Assembly (NCBI GenBank): GCA_945861165.1
Contig: CAMATO010000051.1
Coordinates: 1 to 7,106, forward strand
From: Bifidobacterium breve
GTDB lineage: Bacteria; Actinomycetota; Actinomycetes; S36-B12; UBA5976
Length of the DNA stretch: 7,106 bases
Direction: 5' to 3'
Position numbers and translations under genes: made by a program. The notes under the pieces were generated by a model. It was not told the DNA's origin and did no database searches. It saw nothing but the letters and a program-made list of their open reading frames with translations. Positions 1 to 6,397 of this stretch are shown here, one piece after another. The stretch's first letter is position 1, and every line of letters begins with the position of its first letter.

Positions 1-96
1 CTTATAGACAAAAATGGCTTAGTGGCAGCAAGACAATTAGGGCCTATTGATAGAGCTTTAATTCAAGGATTTATTTCTAGTTTGGTGGATGAATGA
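1..96 (+). CDS. resA: ResA/TlpA-like thiol-disulfide oxidoreductase, C-terminal end only (partial)
   Basis: The first reading frame is open from base 1 to a TGA at 94-96 and encodes 31 residues. They include LIDKNGLVAARQLGPI, which fits the last strand and helix of a thioredoxin fold (the 'fvID.dG.i..r..G' pattern typical of ResA/TlpA/AhpC-TSA proteins). The CXXC active site and signal or lipoprotein anchor would lie before the window, so they cannot be checked. Family knowledge: ResA is an extracytoplasmic, membrane-anchored thioredoxin that reduces the CXXCH cysteines of apocytochrome c before heme attachment, and receives its electrons from CcdA. The stop overlaps the ccdA start in an ATGA (93-96), so the two are probably co-transcribed and translationally coupled. 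The assignment rests on a short tail plus strong gene context; another thioredoxin-like protein is possible. Confidence 0.62.
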   Translation, partial: LIDKNGLVAARQLGPIDRALIQGFISSLVDE

Positions 97-824
97 ACGC
101 AGTAAGCCAAGGTTCCTTATTAATAGCTATCTTGTTATCTTTTAGTGCAGGAATCATTTCTTTCTTATCTCCCTGTGTTTTGCCACTTGTACCCGGTTAC
201 CTTTCTTTTATAACCGGATTTGGTTTGGAAGCTAATACAACAGTTAGGAAATCTAAAGCACTCTTGGCAACTCTATTGTTTATTTCAGGTTTTACCTTCG
301 TGTTTGTTTGCATTGGGATGTTCTTTGGTGGCATTGGCGGATGGTTTTTGTCAAATGGAAGAATCATTGAAAGAATCATGGGAATTTTTGTGATCCTTTT
401 AGGTTTAAGTTATTTAGGTGTTTGGAATTTATTTAACCGAGAATTTAGATTTCATACACCGGTTAAACAGGGGATAGCTGGTGCACCATTTATGGGAGCA
501 TTGTTTGCAATTGGTTGGACACCTTGCATCGGTCCAACATTGGCAGCTGTGCAATCACTGGCTTTTAACCAAGCCACGGTGGGCAGAGGTGCACTTCTCT
601 CTGCTGTTTACGGATTCGGATTAGGTTTACCTTTTTTGATAATTACTTTCGCCTTAGAAAAAGCGCTAGTTTCGGTTAGATGGTTACGCCAACACCAATT
701 GAAGTTCTTACGAATTGGCGGAGTATTTCTTATTGTGATTGGATTGTTGTTAACAACCGGAATGTGGTCTGAGCTAACTGTGCAAATGAGAGTTCTTGTT
801 TCAGGATTTACTCCACTGCTATGA
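93..824 (+). CDS. ccdA: Cytochrome c biogenesis protein CcdA (DsbD-type transmembrane electron carrier)
   Basis: A 243-residue, almost wholly hydrophobic protein with about six membrane segments and the usual CcdA length. The two hallmark motifs are present: SPCVLPLVPGYLSF around Cys28 in the first helix and GWTPCIGPTLAA around Cys145 in the fourth. In this family these two cysteines form the redox pair that shuttles electrons from cytoplasmic thioredoxin across the membrane to an extracytoplasmic thioredoxin such as ResA. A third cysteine, Cys73, lies in a helix and has no expected catalytic role. The ATG at 93 is chosen because it gives the ATGA overlap with the upstream gene and places the first helix normally; a GGTGG stretch (84-88) is a weak possible ribosome site. 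The 3' end overlaps resB by 4 nt. Between ResA and ResB, the role is almost certainly cytochrome c maturation rather than general disulfide reduction. Confidence 0.96.
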   Translation: MNAVSQGSLLIAILLSFSAGIISFLSPCVLPLVPGYLSFITGFGLEANTTVRKSKALLATLLFISGFTFVFVCIGMFFGGIGGWFLSNGRIIERIMGIFVILLGLSYLGVWNLFNREFRFHTPVKQGIAGAPFMGALFAIGWTPCIGPTLAAVQSLAFNQATVGRGALLSAVYGFGLGLPFLIITFALEKALVSVRWLRQHQLKFLRIGGVFLIVIGLLLTTGMWSELTVQMRVLVSGFTPLL

Positions 825-2356
825 AAAAACAAATATCAGCCAAGCAGAGAACTGAAACCCCACTTCCGCCCCTGGATTTTGCAGGATTCTTGCGTTGGAC
901 TTGGCGTCAATTAACAAGTATGAACACTGCCTTGTTGCTTTTGCTTTTAGTGGCCCTGGCAGCAATTCCTGGTTCTTTGCTACCGCAAAGAACAGCTTCA
1001 ATTCTTAAAGTCAACAATTGGAAAAACGAAAACCCTTCACTTGCCCAAATTTTTGACAATTTGAGTTTATTTGATGTTTATGGTTCCTTTTGGTTTTCAG
1101 CAATCTACATTTTATTAATGATTTCGTTAATAGGTTGTGTTATTCCTAGACTTAAAGTTTATTGGCAATCTTTTAATGAACAGCCACCAAGTCCACCAAT
1201 CAAAATCGAAAGATTTGAAGGATATCTAAAAATTCAATTGACTAATACAAGTTTGAATAAAATCGAAGCCGAGTTAAAGAATTCAGGTTGGAGAATTAAC
1301 CGAGAGGGCAACGGGTTAACTGCCGAAAAAGGATACGCCAGAGAAGCTGGAAACTTGGTGTTTCATACCAGCATGATCTTATTAACTATTGCCTTAGCTT
1401 TGGGTGCCTTGTTTAGTTATCGAGGAACTGTAATTGTTAAAGAGGGAAATGGTTTCGCTAACACCTTGACCCAATATGACGATTTTAGGGCCGGAAAACT
1501 ATTCAACATAGAAAATATGCCCAATTTCTTTTTTACTTTAAACGATTTTGTTGTGGAGTTTGAACGAAGCATTAATCAAACAGGATCACCTAGAAAATTT
1601 GAAGCCGATATCACACTAAACGGTAAAGACGATTTGATGGTTTTGGTTAACAAACCTTTTAACGTTGCAGGCACCAAAATCTATTTAACCGGTCACGGTT
1701 ACGCCCCGCGAGTAGAAATATTAAATCAGAAACAGGAAATTGTTTATTCAGATTCAATTACTTTCTTGCCTCAAGACGGAAACTTTACTTCCACAGGAGT
1801 TATCAAAATTCCTGACGAAAAACCTCAATTGGGAATAAAAGCCAGCTTTTTACCTACCGCAAACATTGATCCTATGAACGGTCCTATTTCAACTTTTCCG
1901 GCATTAGACAATCCTCAATTATTTATGACACTTTGGCAAGGAGATCTTGGAGTTAACGATGGAATCGCACAAAGTATTTACCGTCTTGATACCACCAAAA
2001 TGACTGAGCTAGGTATAGAAGAATTAAAGCCAGGTGAAACTTGGAAAACTGAGCAGGGTATGGAAATAAAATTTTTAGGAGTTGAACAGTTTGCGTCTTT
2101 CCAAGTCGCTTATGAACCGGGAAGATACTTAGCTCTGATTGGAGCAAGTCTTGCCATGTTGGGCATGTTTTTTGGATTAGGCATTCAGCGACGAAAAATT
2201 TGGGTGCTGATGCCGAAAGTTCAAAATGGCCCTAATGTTATAGAGATAGCTGGATTGGCAAAAAGTGATAGCCATGACATCAATAAAGATATAGACAAAG
2301 TATTGCAGCAACTTGGCATCATCAAAATTGAAAAGAAAGGAAATAGATCAATTTGA
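821..2356 (+). CDS. resB: Cytochrome c biogenesis protein ResB (Ccs1), System II synthetase subunit
   Basis: A 511-residue protein with ResB architecture: a short cytoplasmic N-terminus, membrane segments near 36-56 and 88-110, a third near 179-199, a large extracytoplasmic domain (about 200-430), a last segment near 435-455, and a charged cytoplasmic tail. His182 in the third segment (LVFHTSMI) corresponds in position to a conserved ResB/Ccs1 histidine linked to heme handling. The domain from 200 on contains typical ResB strings such as NKPFNVAGTKIYLTGHGYAP (278-297). Known role: ResB binds CcsA/CcsB, and together they export heme and ligate it to CXXCH of apocytochromes outside the membrane. 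The ATG at 821 overlaps the ccdA stop (ATGA 821-824). A CAGGA 14 nt upstream is too distant to be a good ribosome site, so coupling to ccdA translation is likely. Its stop overlaps the ccsB start. Confidence 0.95.
   Translation: MKKQISAKQRTETPLPPLDFAGFLRWTWRQLTSMNTALLLLLLVALAAIPGSLLPQRTASILKVNNWKNENPSLAQIFDNLSLFDVYGSFWFSAIYILLMISLIGCVIPRLKVYWQSFNEQPPSPPIKIERFEGYLKIQLTNTSLNKIEAELKNSGWRINREGNGLTAEKGYAREAGNLVFHTSMILLTIALALGALFSYRGTVIVKEGNGFANTLTQYDDFRAGKLFNIENMPNFFFTLNDFVVEFERSINQTGSPRKFEADITLNGKDDLMVLVNKPFNVAGTKIYLTGHGYAPRVEILNQKQEIVYSDSITFLPQDGNFTSTGVIKIPDEKPQLGIKASFLPTANIDPMNGPISTFPALDNPQLFMTLWQGDLGVNDGIAQSIYRLDTTKMTELGIEELKPGETWKTEQGMEIKFLGVEQFASFQVAYEPGRYLALIGASLAMLGMFFGLGIQRRKIWVLMPKVQNGPNVIEIAGLAKSDSHDINKDIDKVLQQLGIIKIEKKGNRSI
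2336..2341 (+). promoter_or_regulatory. Likely Shine-Dalgarno site for ccsB
   Basis: AAAGGA lies inside the end of resB, 11 nt before the TTG at 2353. It is the best purine-rich match in this stretch and supports the TTG as the real ccsB start, although the spacing is slightly long. The first in-frame ATG lies about 42 codons further in and would remove the first membrane helix. Confidence 0.45.
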
Positions 2357-3174
2357 GTACAAACTCATTAAGTAATTTATTGGTTTATTTTGCTATCTTC
2401 TTGTCAGCTCTTAATCTAATACTTTTTTCAATAACACTGGGTCAGTCAAAAAAACAATCAAGAGTTTCGAATATTGCCATGGTTCTCACTTGGCTTATCG
2501 GAACATTTCTAGCCGCAGCATTAATTTTAAGAGCCGTTGCAGCACAGCGTGCTCCTATGGGAAACATGTATGAATTTGCAGTGGCCTCAGCAACTGCAAT
2601 TATTTTTGCTTTCCTGTTTATTTCGATAAAGAAGGATATTTCCTGGTTAGGTATTTTTATAATTGTGCCGGTAATTATACTTTTAGGATTAGCGGTCATC
2701 GTGCTTTACACTGAGAGTGGCCCGCTAGTTCCAGCACTGAAATCAAGTTGGTTACTTATTCACGTCTCTTCGGCCATAATTTCTTATGGGGCTTTTTCTA
2801 TTAATTTTGCGTTATCTATTTTGTATCTCTTAAGAGTTAAGGGAAAATTAAAATCTTTACCTAGTCCAAATCGAATTGATGAATTTTCATACAAGGTTGT
2901 ACTTTTTGCTTTCCCCATTTGGACATTCGCAGTTATCTCAGGTGCGATTTGGGCAGAAAGTGCTTGGGGAAGATATTGGGGATGGGATCCAAAAGAAACT
3001 TGGGCTTTCATTACCTGGATTATTTATGCTGCATATTTACATTCCAGAGTTACCGTTGGGTGGAAAGGTACCAAATCTGCTTGGGTAAGTATTTTTGGAT
3101 ACGCTGCCATTGTTTTCAATTTCTTTGTAATAAATATTTGGGTTACAGGTTTACATAGCTATGCGGGCGTTTAG
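2353..3174 (+). CDS. ccsB: Cytochrome c biogenesis protein CcsB/CcsA (heme handling protein with WWD motif)
   Basis: A 273-residue polytopic membrane protein with about eight hydrophobic segments. The tryptophan-rich WWD signature is clear: WGRYWGWDPKETWAF, with WGWDPKE at 209-215. Histidines fit the family's conserved heme-ligand set: His137 (LLIHVSS), His230 (YLHSR, just after the WWD domain) and His268 (GLHSYAGV, near the C-terminus). Known role: the protein carries heme through the membrane and presents it at the WWD domain, where with ResB it is attached to apocytochrome c. The start is a TTG at 2353, which overlaps the resB stop in a TTGA (2353-2356); starting there keeps the first helix (about residues 8-30). 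It is the fourth gene of a ResA-CcdA-ResB-CcsB operon. A DUF4229-like gene follows after 3 nt. Confidence 0.95.
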   Translation: MSTNSLSNLLVYFAIFLSALNLILFSITLGQSKKQSRVSNIAMVLTWLIGTFLAAALILRAVAAQRAPMGNMYEFAVASATAIIFAFLFISIKKDISWLGIFIIVPVIILLGLAVIVLYTESGPLVPALKSSWLLIHVSSAIISYGAFSINFALSILYLLRVKGKLKSLPSPNRIDEFSYKVVLFAFPIWTFAVISGAIWAESAWGRYWGWDPKETWAFITWIIYAAYLHSRVTVGWKGTKSAWVSIFGYAAIVFNFFVINIWVTGLHSYAGV

Positions 3175-3177
3175 TTA

Positions 3178-3432
3178 ATGAAAAATGTTTTCATTTATAC
3201 ATTTTTAAGAATTCTTATTTTGGCTGCATTTTTGGGTGCTGGGTACTTAATTGGTTTACGAGGAATCATCTTACTTTTGATGGGTTTCTTAGCTTCTGGA
3301 ATTGTCAGCCTTTTTGTCCTGTCTAAAACAAGAGATCAGTTATCAAGTTCCATTTTTTCAGCATCCCAAAGAGTTAACAAGAAAATTGCTTCAGCAGCTG
3401 AAAAAGAAGATAAACTGATTGATGAAAATTAA
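3178..3432 (+). CDS. Small two-helix membrane protein, DUF4229-like, function unknown
   Basis: An 84-residue protein with two hydrophobic helices (about residues 6-24 and 28-49), followed by a hydrophilic, charged C-terminal tail rich in Lys, Glu and Ser that probably faces the cytoplasm. The stretch SGIVSLFVLSKTRDQLS fits the 'S..lSy.lL...Rd..s' pattern I associate with the actinobacterial DUF4229 family, as do the length and the position between ccsB and menA. No function is established for this family that I know of. It begins 3 nt after ccsB and has no convincing Shine-Dalgarno site, so it probably depends on translation from ccsB and belongs to the cytochrome c operon. Its TAA stop overlaps the stop of menA on the other strand. 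The family call rests on remembered pattern and context, not on a search. Confidence 0.8.
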   Translation: MKNVFIYTFLRILILAAFLGAGYLIGLRGIILLLMGFLASGIVSLFVLSKTRDQLSSSIFSASQRVNKKIASAAEKEDKLIDEN

Positions 3433-4334
3433 TTAGTCTCTAGAACTAACGAAATTGAAATAAGAATAGCCCAAATTAATTCTGTTTGACTTGTCTTAAC
3501 TAAAACTAAAATCAAATCTTTTCCTGTAGTTTTATTTAATATAGTTCGAATACATGTACCTGCAATTATTAATGCTAATAATTGAACCTGAATAATGGCC
3601 CCAACTTTTTGAGTGGGATTAAATTTTCCATAAACAAATAAGGCAGGAACCAAAATAAAAGGCAAGATCATCATAAGCACATATAAGTATCTTGTTTTCT
3701 GGTCCCCTAATTTAACTGCCAAAGTATTTTTGTTGTTTAGTTGATCCTTTTCCCTGTCTCTTAAATTATTTACTACTAATATTGCTGAGGCAAAAAGTCC
3801 TATTGAGATCGCATAAATTAAGAAATACGGTTTAAAGAAAAGAGTTTGAGCATAAACTGTTCCAAGCACGGCCACTAAACCGAAATAAATAAAAACGGAA
3901 ATTTCCCCTAGTCCTGCATAGCCATAAGGTCTTGATCCACCGGTGTAACTCCAGGCAGCCACAATGGCACTAAGTCCTAAAAGTAAAAACCACCATTGTT
4001 TTGAGTAAATAGTTATCATCAACCCAGCAACTGCGGAAATAAAGAAAAAGAGCAGTGCGGCATTTTTTACTGATTTTGCTGAAGCCAATTTTTGCCCAAC
4101 TAAACGTACCGGACCAATTCGCTGATCATCTGTTCCCCTGATCCCATCTGAATAGTCATTGGCGTAATTAACTCCGATTTGAATAGCAACACTTACAACT
4201 AAAGCTAAAATTGAAATAAGCAAATTTAAAGATTTTTCATAAAAAGCTATTGAACTTCCCACTAAAACTGGAGCAATTGCTGCGCCTAATGTTTTTGGTC
4301 TAGCGCCTTGAAACCAGATATTTAAATTCATCAC
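3429..4334 (-). CDS. menA: 1,4-dihydroxy-2-naphthoate polyprenyltransferase MenA
   Basis: A 301-residue UbiA-superfamily membrane prenyltransferase with about eight or nine helices. The first Asp-rich motif is NYANDYSDGIRGTDD (56-70), the MenA form of NDxxD that binds the Mg-diphosphate of the prenyl donor. It is followed by GPVRLVGQ (74-81), a MenA marker. The second motif is NNLRDREKD (189-197). WSYTGGSRPYGYAGLGE (128-144) is also typical. The enzyme joins a polyprenyl chain to 1,4-dihydroxy-2-naphthoate at the inner membrane face and releases CO2, giving demethylmenaquinone. Two starts are possible: GTG at 4334 (GTGA overlap with the menE stop) or the next codon, ATG at 4331 (TGATG overlap), which shortens the protein by one residue. 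Either way it is coupled to menE. These motifs separate it from UbiA and heme O synthase. Confidence 0.95.
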   Translation of the reverse strand: MMNLNIWFQGARPKTLGAAIAPVLVGSSIAFYEKSLNLLISILALVVSVAIQIGVNYANDYSDGIRGTDDQRIGPVRLVGQKLASAKSVKNAALLFFFISAVAGLMITIYSKQWWFLLLGLSAIVAAWSYTGGSRPYGYAGLGEISVFIYFGLVAVLGTVYAQTLFFKPYFLIYAISIGLFASAILVVNNLRDREKDQLNNKNTLAVKLGDQKTRYLYVLMMILPFILVPALFVYGKFNPTQKVGAIIQVQLLALIIAGTCIRTILNKTTGKDLILVLVKTSQTELIWAILISISLVLETN

Positions 4335-5497
4335 CTGAGAGAATCTACATCAATTTTGCCGTTTGGAAGCAAAGGCAGTTCATGAGCAAATTTTATTACC
4401 CGAGGCTTTGCGGGACTTCCTAATTCTTTTTCAATCGCATCTTGTAGTGCAAGTAACTCTGCATTACCTACAATTACAGCGGCCACAATTGTTCCCCAAA
4501 TTTTATCCGGCATAGCAAAAACCACCGCGTCCTCAACACCGGGTTGATCCCTTAACACATTTTCTATTGCATGAACTGAAACATTCACCCCGCCTGAAAT
4601 AACAATGTCATCACTTCTACCAATTACTTTTAGTGTTGCGTTTTCATAAGTACCAATATCTTGAGTCATTATCCAATTATTATTAAAGGTAATTTCATTT
4701 AATTGCTTAATACCTTCGCTATTCCCGTGATAACAAGTGGCATTGCTGGGACTATTAATTGAAATTCTTCCCGCACCACCATTGGCCGGATTTTCAATTC
4801 TGATGCTTACATCGTCGAGTGCTTTTCCATCCCAAACCACACCTCCGCAAGTCTCAGTCATTCCGTAGGTTCGAATTAAGTTAACTCCATCATCTTTCAA
4901 ATTTTTATAAACTTCTGGAGATATTTGACCACCACCAACCAAGATTGCATCAAATTTCTTAAGCAAATTTATGTGATCTTGCGCAATTAACGCAGACAGT
5001 TGTGCTGCCACTAGGGAGGTTCGTACTCTGCCGTTTTGAGCAATAAATGCTTGGGCAATACCTGCAAATATCTCAGGTGAAAATTTGCCATTCTCATCTA
5101 AGCCGTATTCCCATTTTTGATCTTGTGTGATTGCGCGGGCAATCACCATCGCCCCACCAATGAATGCTGGATTAATTGCCAGTAACCAAGAGGCTGGATT
5201 TTCAAACTTGGCGTTTACTAATTTTGTGGCAGATAATAAAGCCGCGGCAGAAATTTCTACAGCTTTGGGATTTCCTGTTGAACCACTAGTGCAGACAAGT
5301 AAACCTGATTCGATAACGCAGGGAATTGAAACATTAATTGCAGTTTCGTATTTGTTACCTAAACTTTCACCTTTGGTTGCCGGAACCAGTGCACTGACAA
5401 CTTTTTCATTAATACATTTAGAAATTGCCTCGGAAACTGCGTCAGCAGCCTTCCGGCCTGGAGGCAGTAAAACTCGGTTTGCAAAGATTGGAGGCAT
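4331..5497 (-). CDS. menE: o-Succinylbenzoate-CoA ligase MenE (short actinobacterial form)
   Basis: A 388-residue member of the ANL adenylate-forming family. Motifs in order: the phosphate-binding loop TSGSTGNPKAV (70-80); RTYGMTET (209-216), which contacts adenine and ATP; TQD around Asp280; the hinge GRSDDIVISGGVNVS (293-307); and the C-terminal catalytic lysine Lys381 in LLPNGKID. The enzyme converts o-succinylbenzoate, ATP and CoA to o-succinylbenzoyl-CoA in the cytoplasm. It is shorter at the N-terminus than the E. coli or Bacillus enzymes (about 450-490 residues) but matches the compact MenE common in actinobacteria. The ATG at 5497 is the only nearby standard start codon in frame. Context settles the substrate: menA follows directly in the same direction, and menB and menC lie on the other side of a 33-nt gap. 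Confidence 0.92.
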   Translation of the reverse strand: MPPIFANRVLLPPGRKAADAVSEAISKCINEKVVSALVPATKGESLGNKYETAINVSIPCVIESGLLVCTSGSTGNPKAVEISAAALLSATKLVNAKFENPASWLLAINPAFIGGAMVIARAITQDQKWEYGLDENGKFSPEIFAGIAQAFIAQNGRVRTSLVAAQLSALIAQDHINLLKKFDAILVGGGQISPEVYKNLKDDGVNLIRTYGMTETCGGVVWDGKALDDVSIRIENPANGGAGRISINSPSNATCYHGNSEGIKQLNEITFNNNWIMTQDIGTYENATLKVIGRSDDIVISGGVNVSVHAIENVLRDQPGVEDAVVFAMPDKIWGTIVAAVIVGNAELLALQDAIEKELGSPAKPRVIKFAHELPLLPNGKIDVDSLR

Positions 5498-5530
5498 CAG
5501 TACACCAGCGTAGAGAGTGAATGTTTTTAA
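5498..5530. promoter_or_regulatory. Divergent menE/menB intergenic gap; likely shared control region
   Basis: Only 33 nt separate the divergent starts of menE (-) and menB (+). This is too short for two full, separate promoters, so promoter elements must overlap here or extend into the 5' coding ends. I see no convincing -35/-10 pair. On the + strand, TTGCAA (about 5480-5485) with TACACC about 16 nt later is only a weak match. GAGAG at 5513-5517 is a possible but distant ribosome site for menB. The region is inferred from gene layout, not from a recognised motif. Confidence 0.35.
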
Positions 5531-6397
5531 GTGAATAACGAACCAGCAAAATCCTCAATCACATCTGTGTTGAATTGGGAACCCCAAGGACAATGGCGCG
5601 ATATCGAATATCACGTAGCTGAGGGCATTGCCAAAATCACAATTAATCGTCCAGAGAAAAGAAACGCATTCAGGCCACAAACTGTTACTGAACTAATTAA
5701 GGCTTTTGATTTAGCAAGAGATGACAATGAAGTCGGAGTGATAATTCTTACGGGAAAAGGTGATCTTGCTTTTTGTTCTGGCGGCGATCAAAGCATTCGC
5801 GGTGATGACGGATACATGGGAGACGACGAAGTTGCACAAAAAGGCATTGGTCGACTAAACGTTTTAGATTTACAAGTTCAAATCAGAAGATTACCTAAAC
5901 CAGTTATCGCCATGATTGCAGGTTATGCAATTGGTGGAGGACATGTTTTACATGTTGTATGTGATCTATCGATTGCCGCTGACAATGCAAAATTTGGGCA
6001 AACAGGTCCAAGAGTTGGTTCTTTTGATGGCGGTTATGGTTCAAGTTTGTTATCTAGACAAATTGGATTAAAGAGAGCAAAAGAAGTTTGGTTTATGGCA
6101 AGACAATACGACGCAAAAACAGCATTGGAATGGGGATTAGTTAACTCCGTTGTTCCTTTAGTTGATTTGGAAAAAGAAACAGTTAAGTGGGCTAAAGAGA
6201 TGTTGCAACATTCTCCAATGTCACTTCGTTTACTTAAAGCATCCTTTAATGCTGCAGATGATGGATTAGCAGGAGTACAACAATTAGCAGGTGATGCAAC
6301 TTTGCTTTATTACATGAGCGAAGAAGCCCAAGAGGGTAGAGATGCATACAAAGAAAAAAGAAGTCCTAACTTCGGTAAATTTCCAAAACGTCCTTGA
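5531..6397 (+). CDS. menB: 1,4-dihydroxy-2-naphthoyl-CoA synthase MenB, bicarbonate-dependent (type I) active site
   Basis: A 288-residue crotonase-fold enzyme that closes the second ring of o-succinylbenzoyl-CoA. Motifs: GIAKITINRPEKRNAFRPQT (32-51), FCSGGDQ (81-87) with an oxyanion-hole glycine, GYAIGGGHVLH (131-141), GQTGPRVGSFDGGYGS (156-171) with Ser164 and Asp166 matching E. coli Ser161 and Asp163, and Tyr261 in LLYYMSEEAQEGRDAYKEKR matching E. coli Tyr258. Gly159 takes the place of E. coli Gly156, where bicarbonate serves as the catalytic base; the mycobacterial type has an aspartate there. The C-terminus SPNFGKFPKRP is also of the E. coli/Bacillus form. A TAA lies directly before the GTG at 5531, so no longer start exists in frame; a shorter start within the variable first 15 residues cannot be ruled out. 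The stop overlaps menC. Confidence 0.95.
   Translation: MNNEPAKSSITSVLNWEPQGQWRDIEYHVAEGIAKITINRPEKRNAFRPQTVTELIKAFDLARDDNEVGVIILTGKGDLAFCSGGDQSIRGDDGYMGDDEVAQKGIGRLNVLDLQVQIRRLPKPVIAMIAGYAIGGGHVLHVVCDLSIAADNAKFGQTGPRVGSFDGGYGSSLLSRQIGLKRAKEVWFMARQYDAKTALEWGLVNSVVPLVDLEKETVKWAKEMLQHSPMSLRLLKASFNAADDGLAGVQQLAGDATLLYYMSEEAQEGRDAYKEKRSPNFGKFPKRP

Noticed and set aside
197..2699. Several 60-85 codon minus-strand open frames (197-379, 608-832, 819-1001, 1953-2147, 2442-2699) as possible antisense genes.
   Set aside because: Each lies opposite a confidently assigned membrane protein gene, and none shows a ribosome site or family pattern.
2876..3158. Two overlapping + strand open frames (2876-3088 and 2919-3158) within ccsB.
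   Set aside because: They are out of frame with the WWD motif and conserved histidines of ccsB, have no recognisable domain, and cannot both be real alongside ccsB.
3415..3460. Possible intrinsic terminator between the convergent operons.
   Set aside because: The ATTAAT palindrome at the shared stops is only a few AT base pairs, with no GC-rich stem and no T-run, so it would not form a stable terminator.
3429..4334. Reading the prenyltransferase as UbiA or heme O synthase (CtaB), given the cytochrome genes nearby.
   Set aside because: NDYSDGIRGTD, GPVRLVGQ and NNLRDREKD are MenA forms of the motifs, and the gene overlaps menE.
5127..5513. A 128-codon open frame on the + strand opposite the 5' half of menE.
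   Set aside because: It lies wholly antisense to a motif-rich menE, has low-complexity composition (Ala, Ser, Thr) and shows no family motif. It is a shadow of the menE codon pattern.
5531..6397. Reading the crotonase-fold gene as a generic enoyl-CoA hydratase.
   Set aside because: The SGGDQ, GQTGP.VGSFDGG and FYM/YYM-EE-EGR signatures are specific to MenB, and menE and menC flank it.
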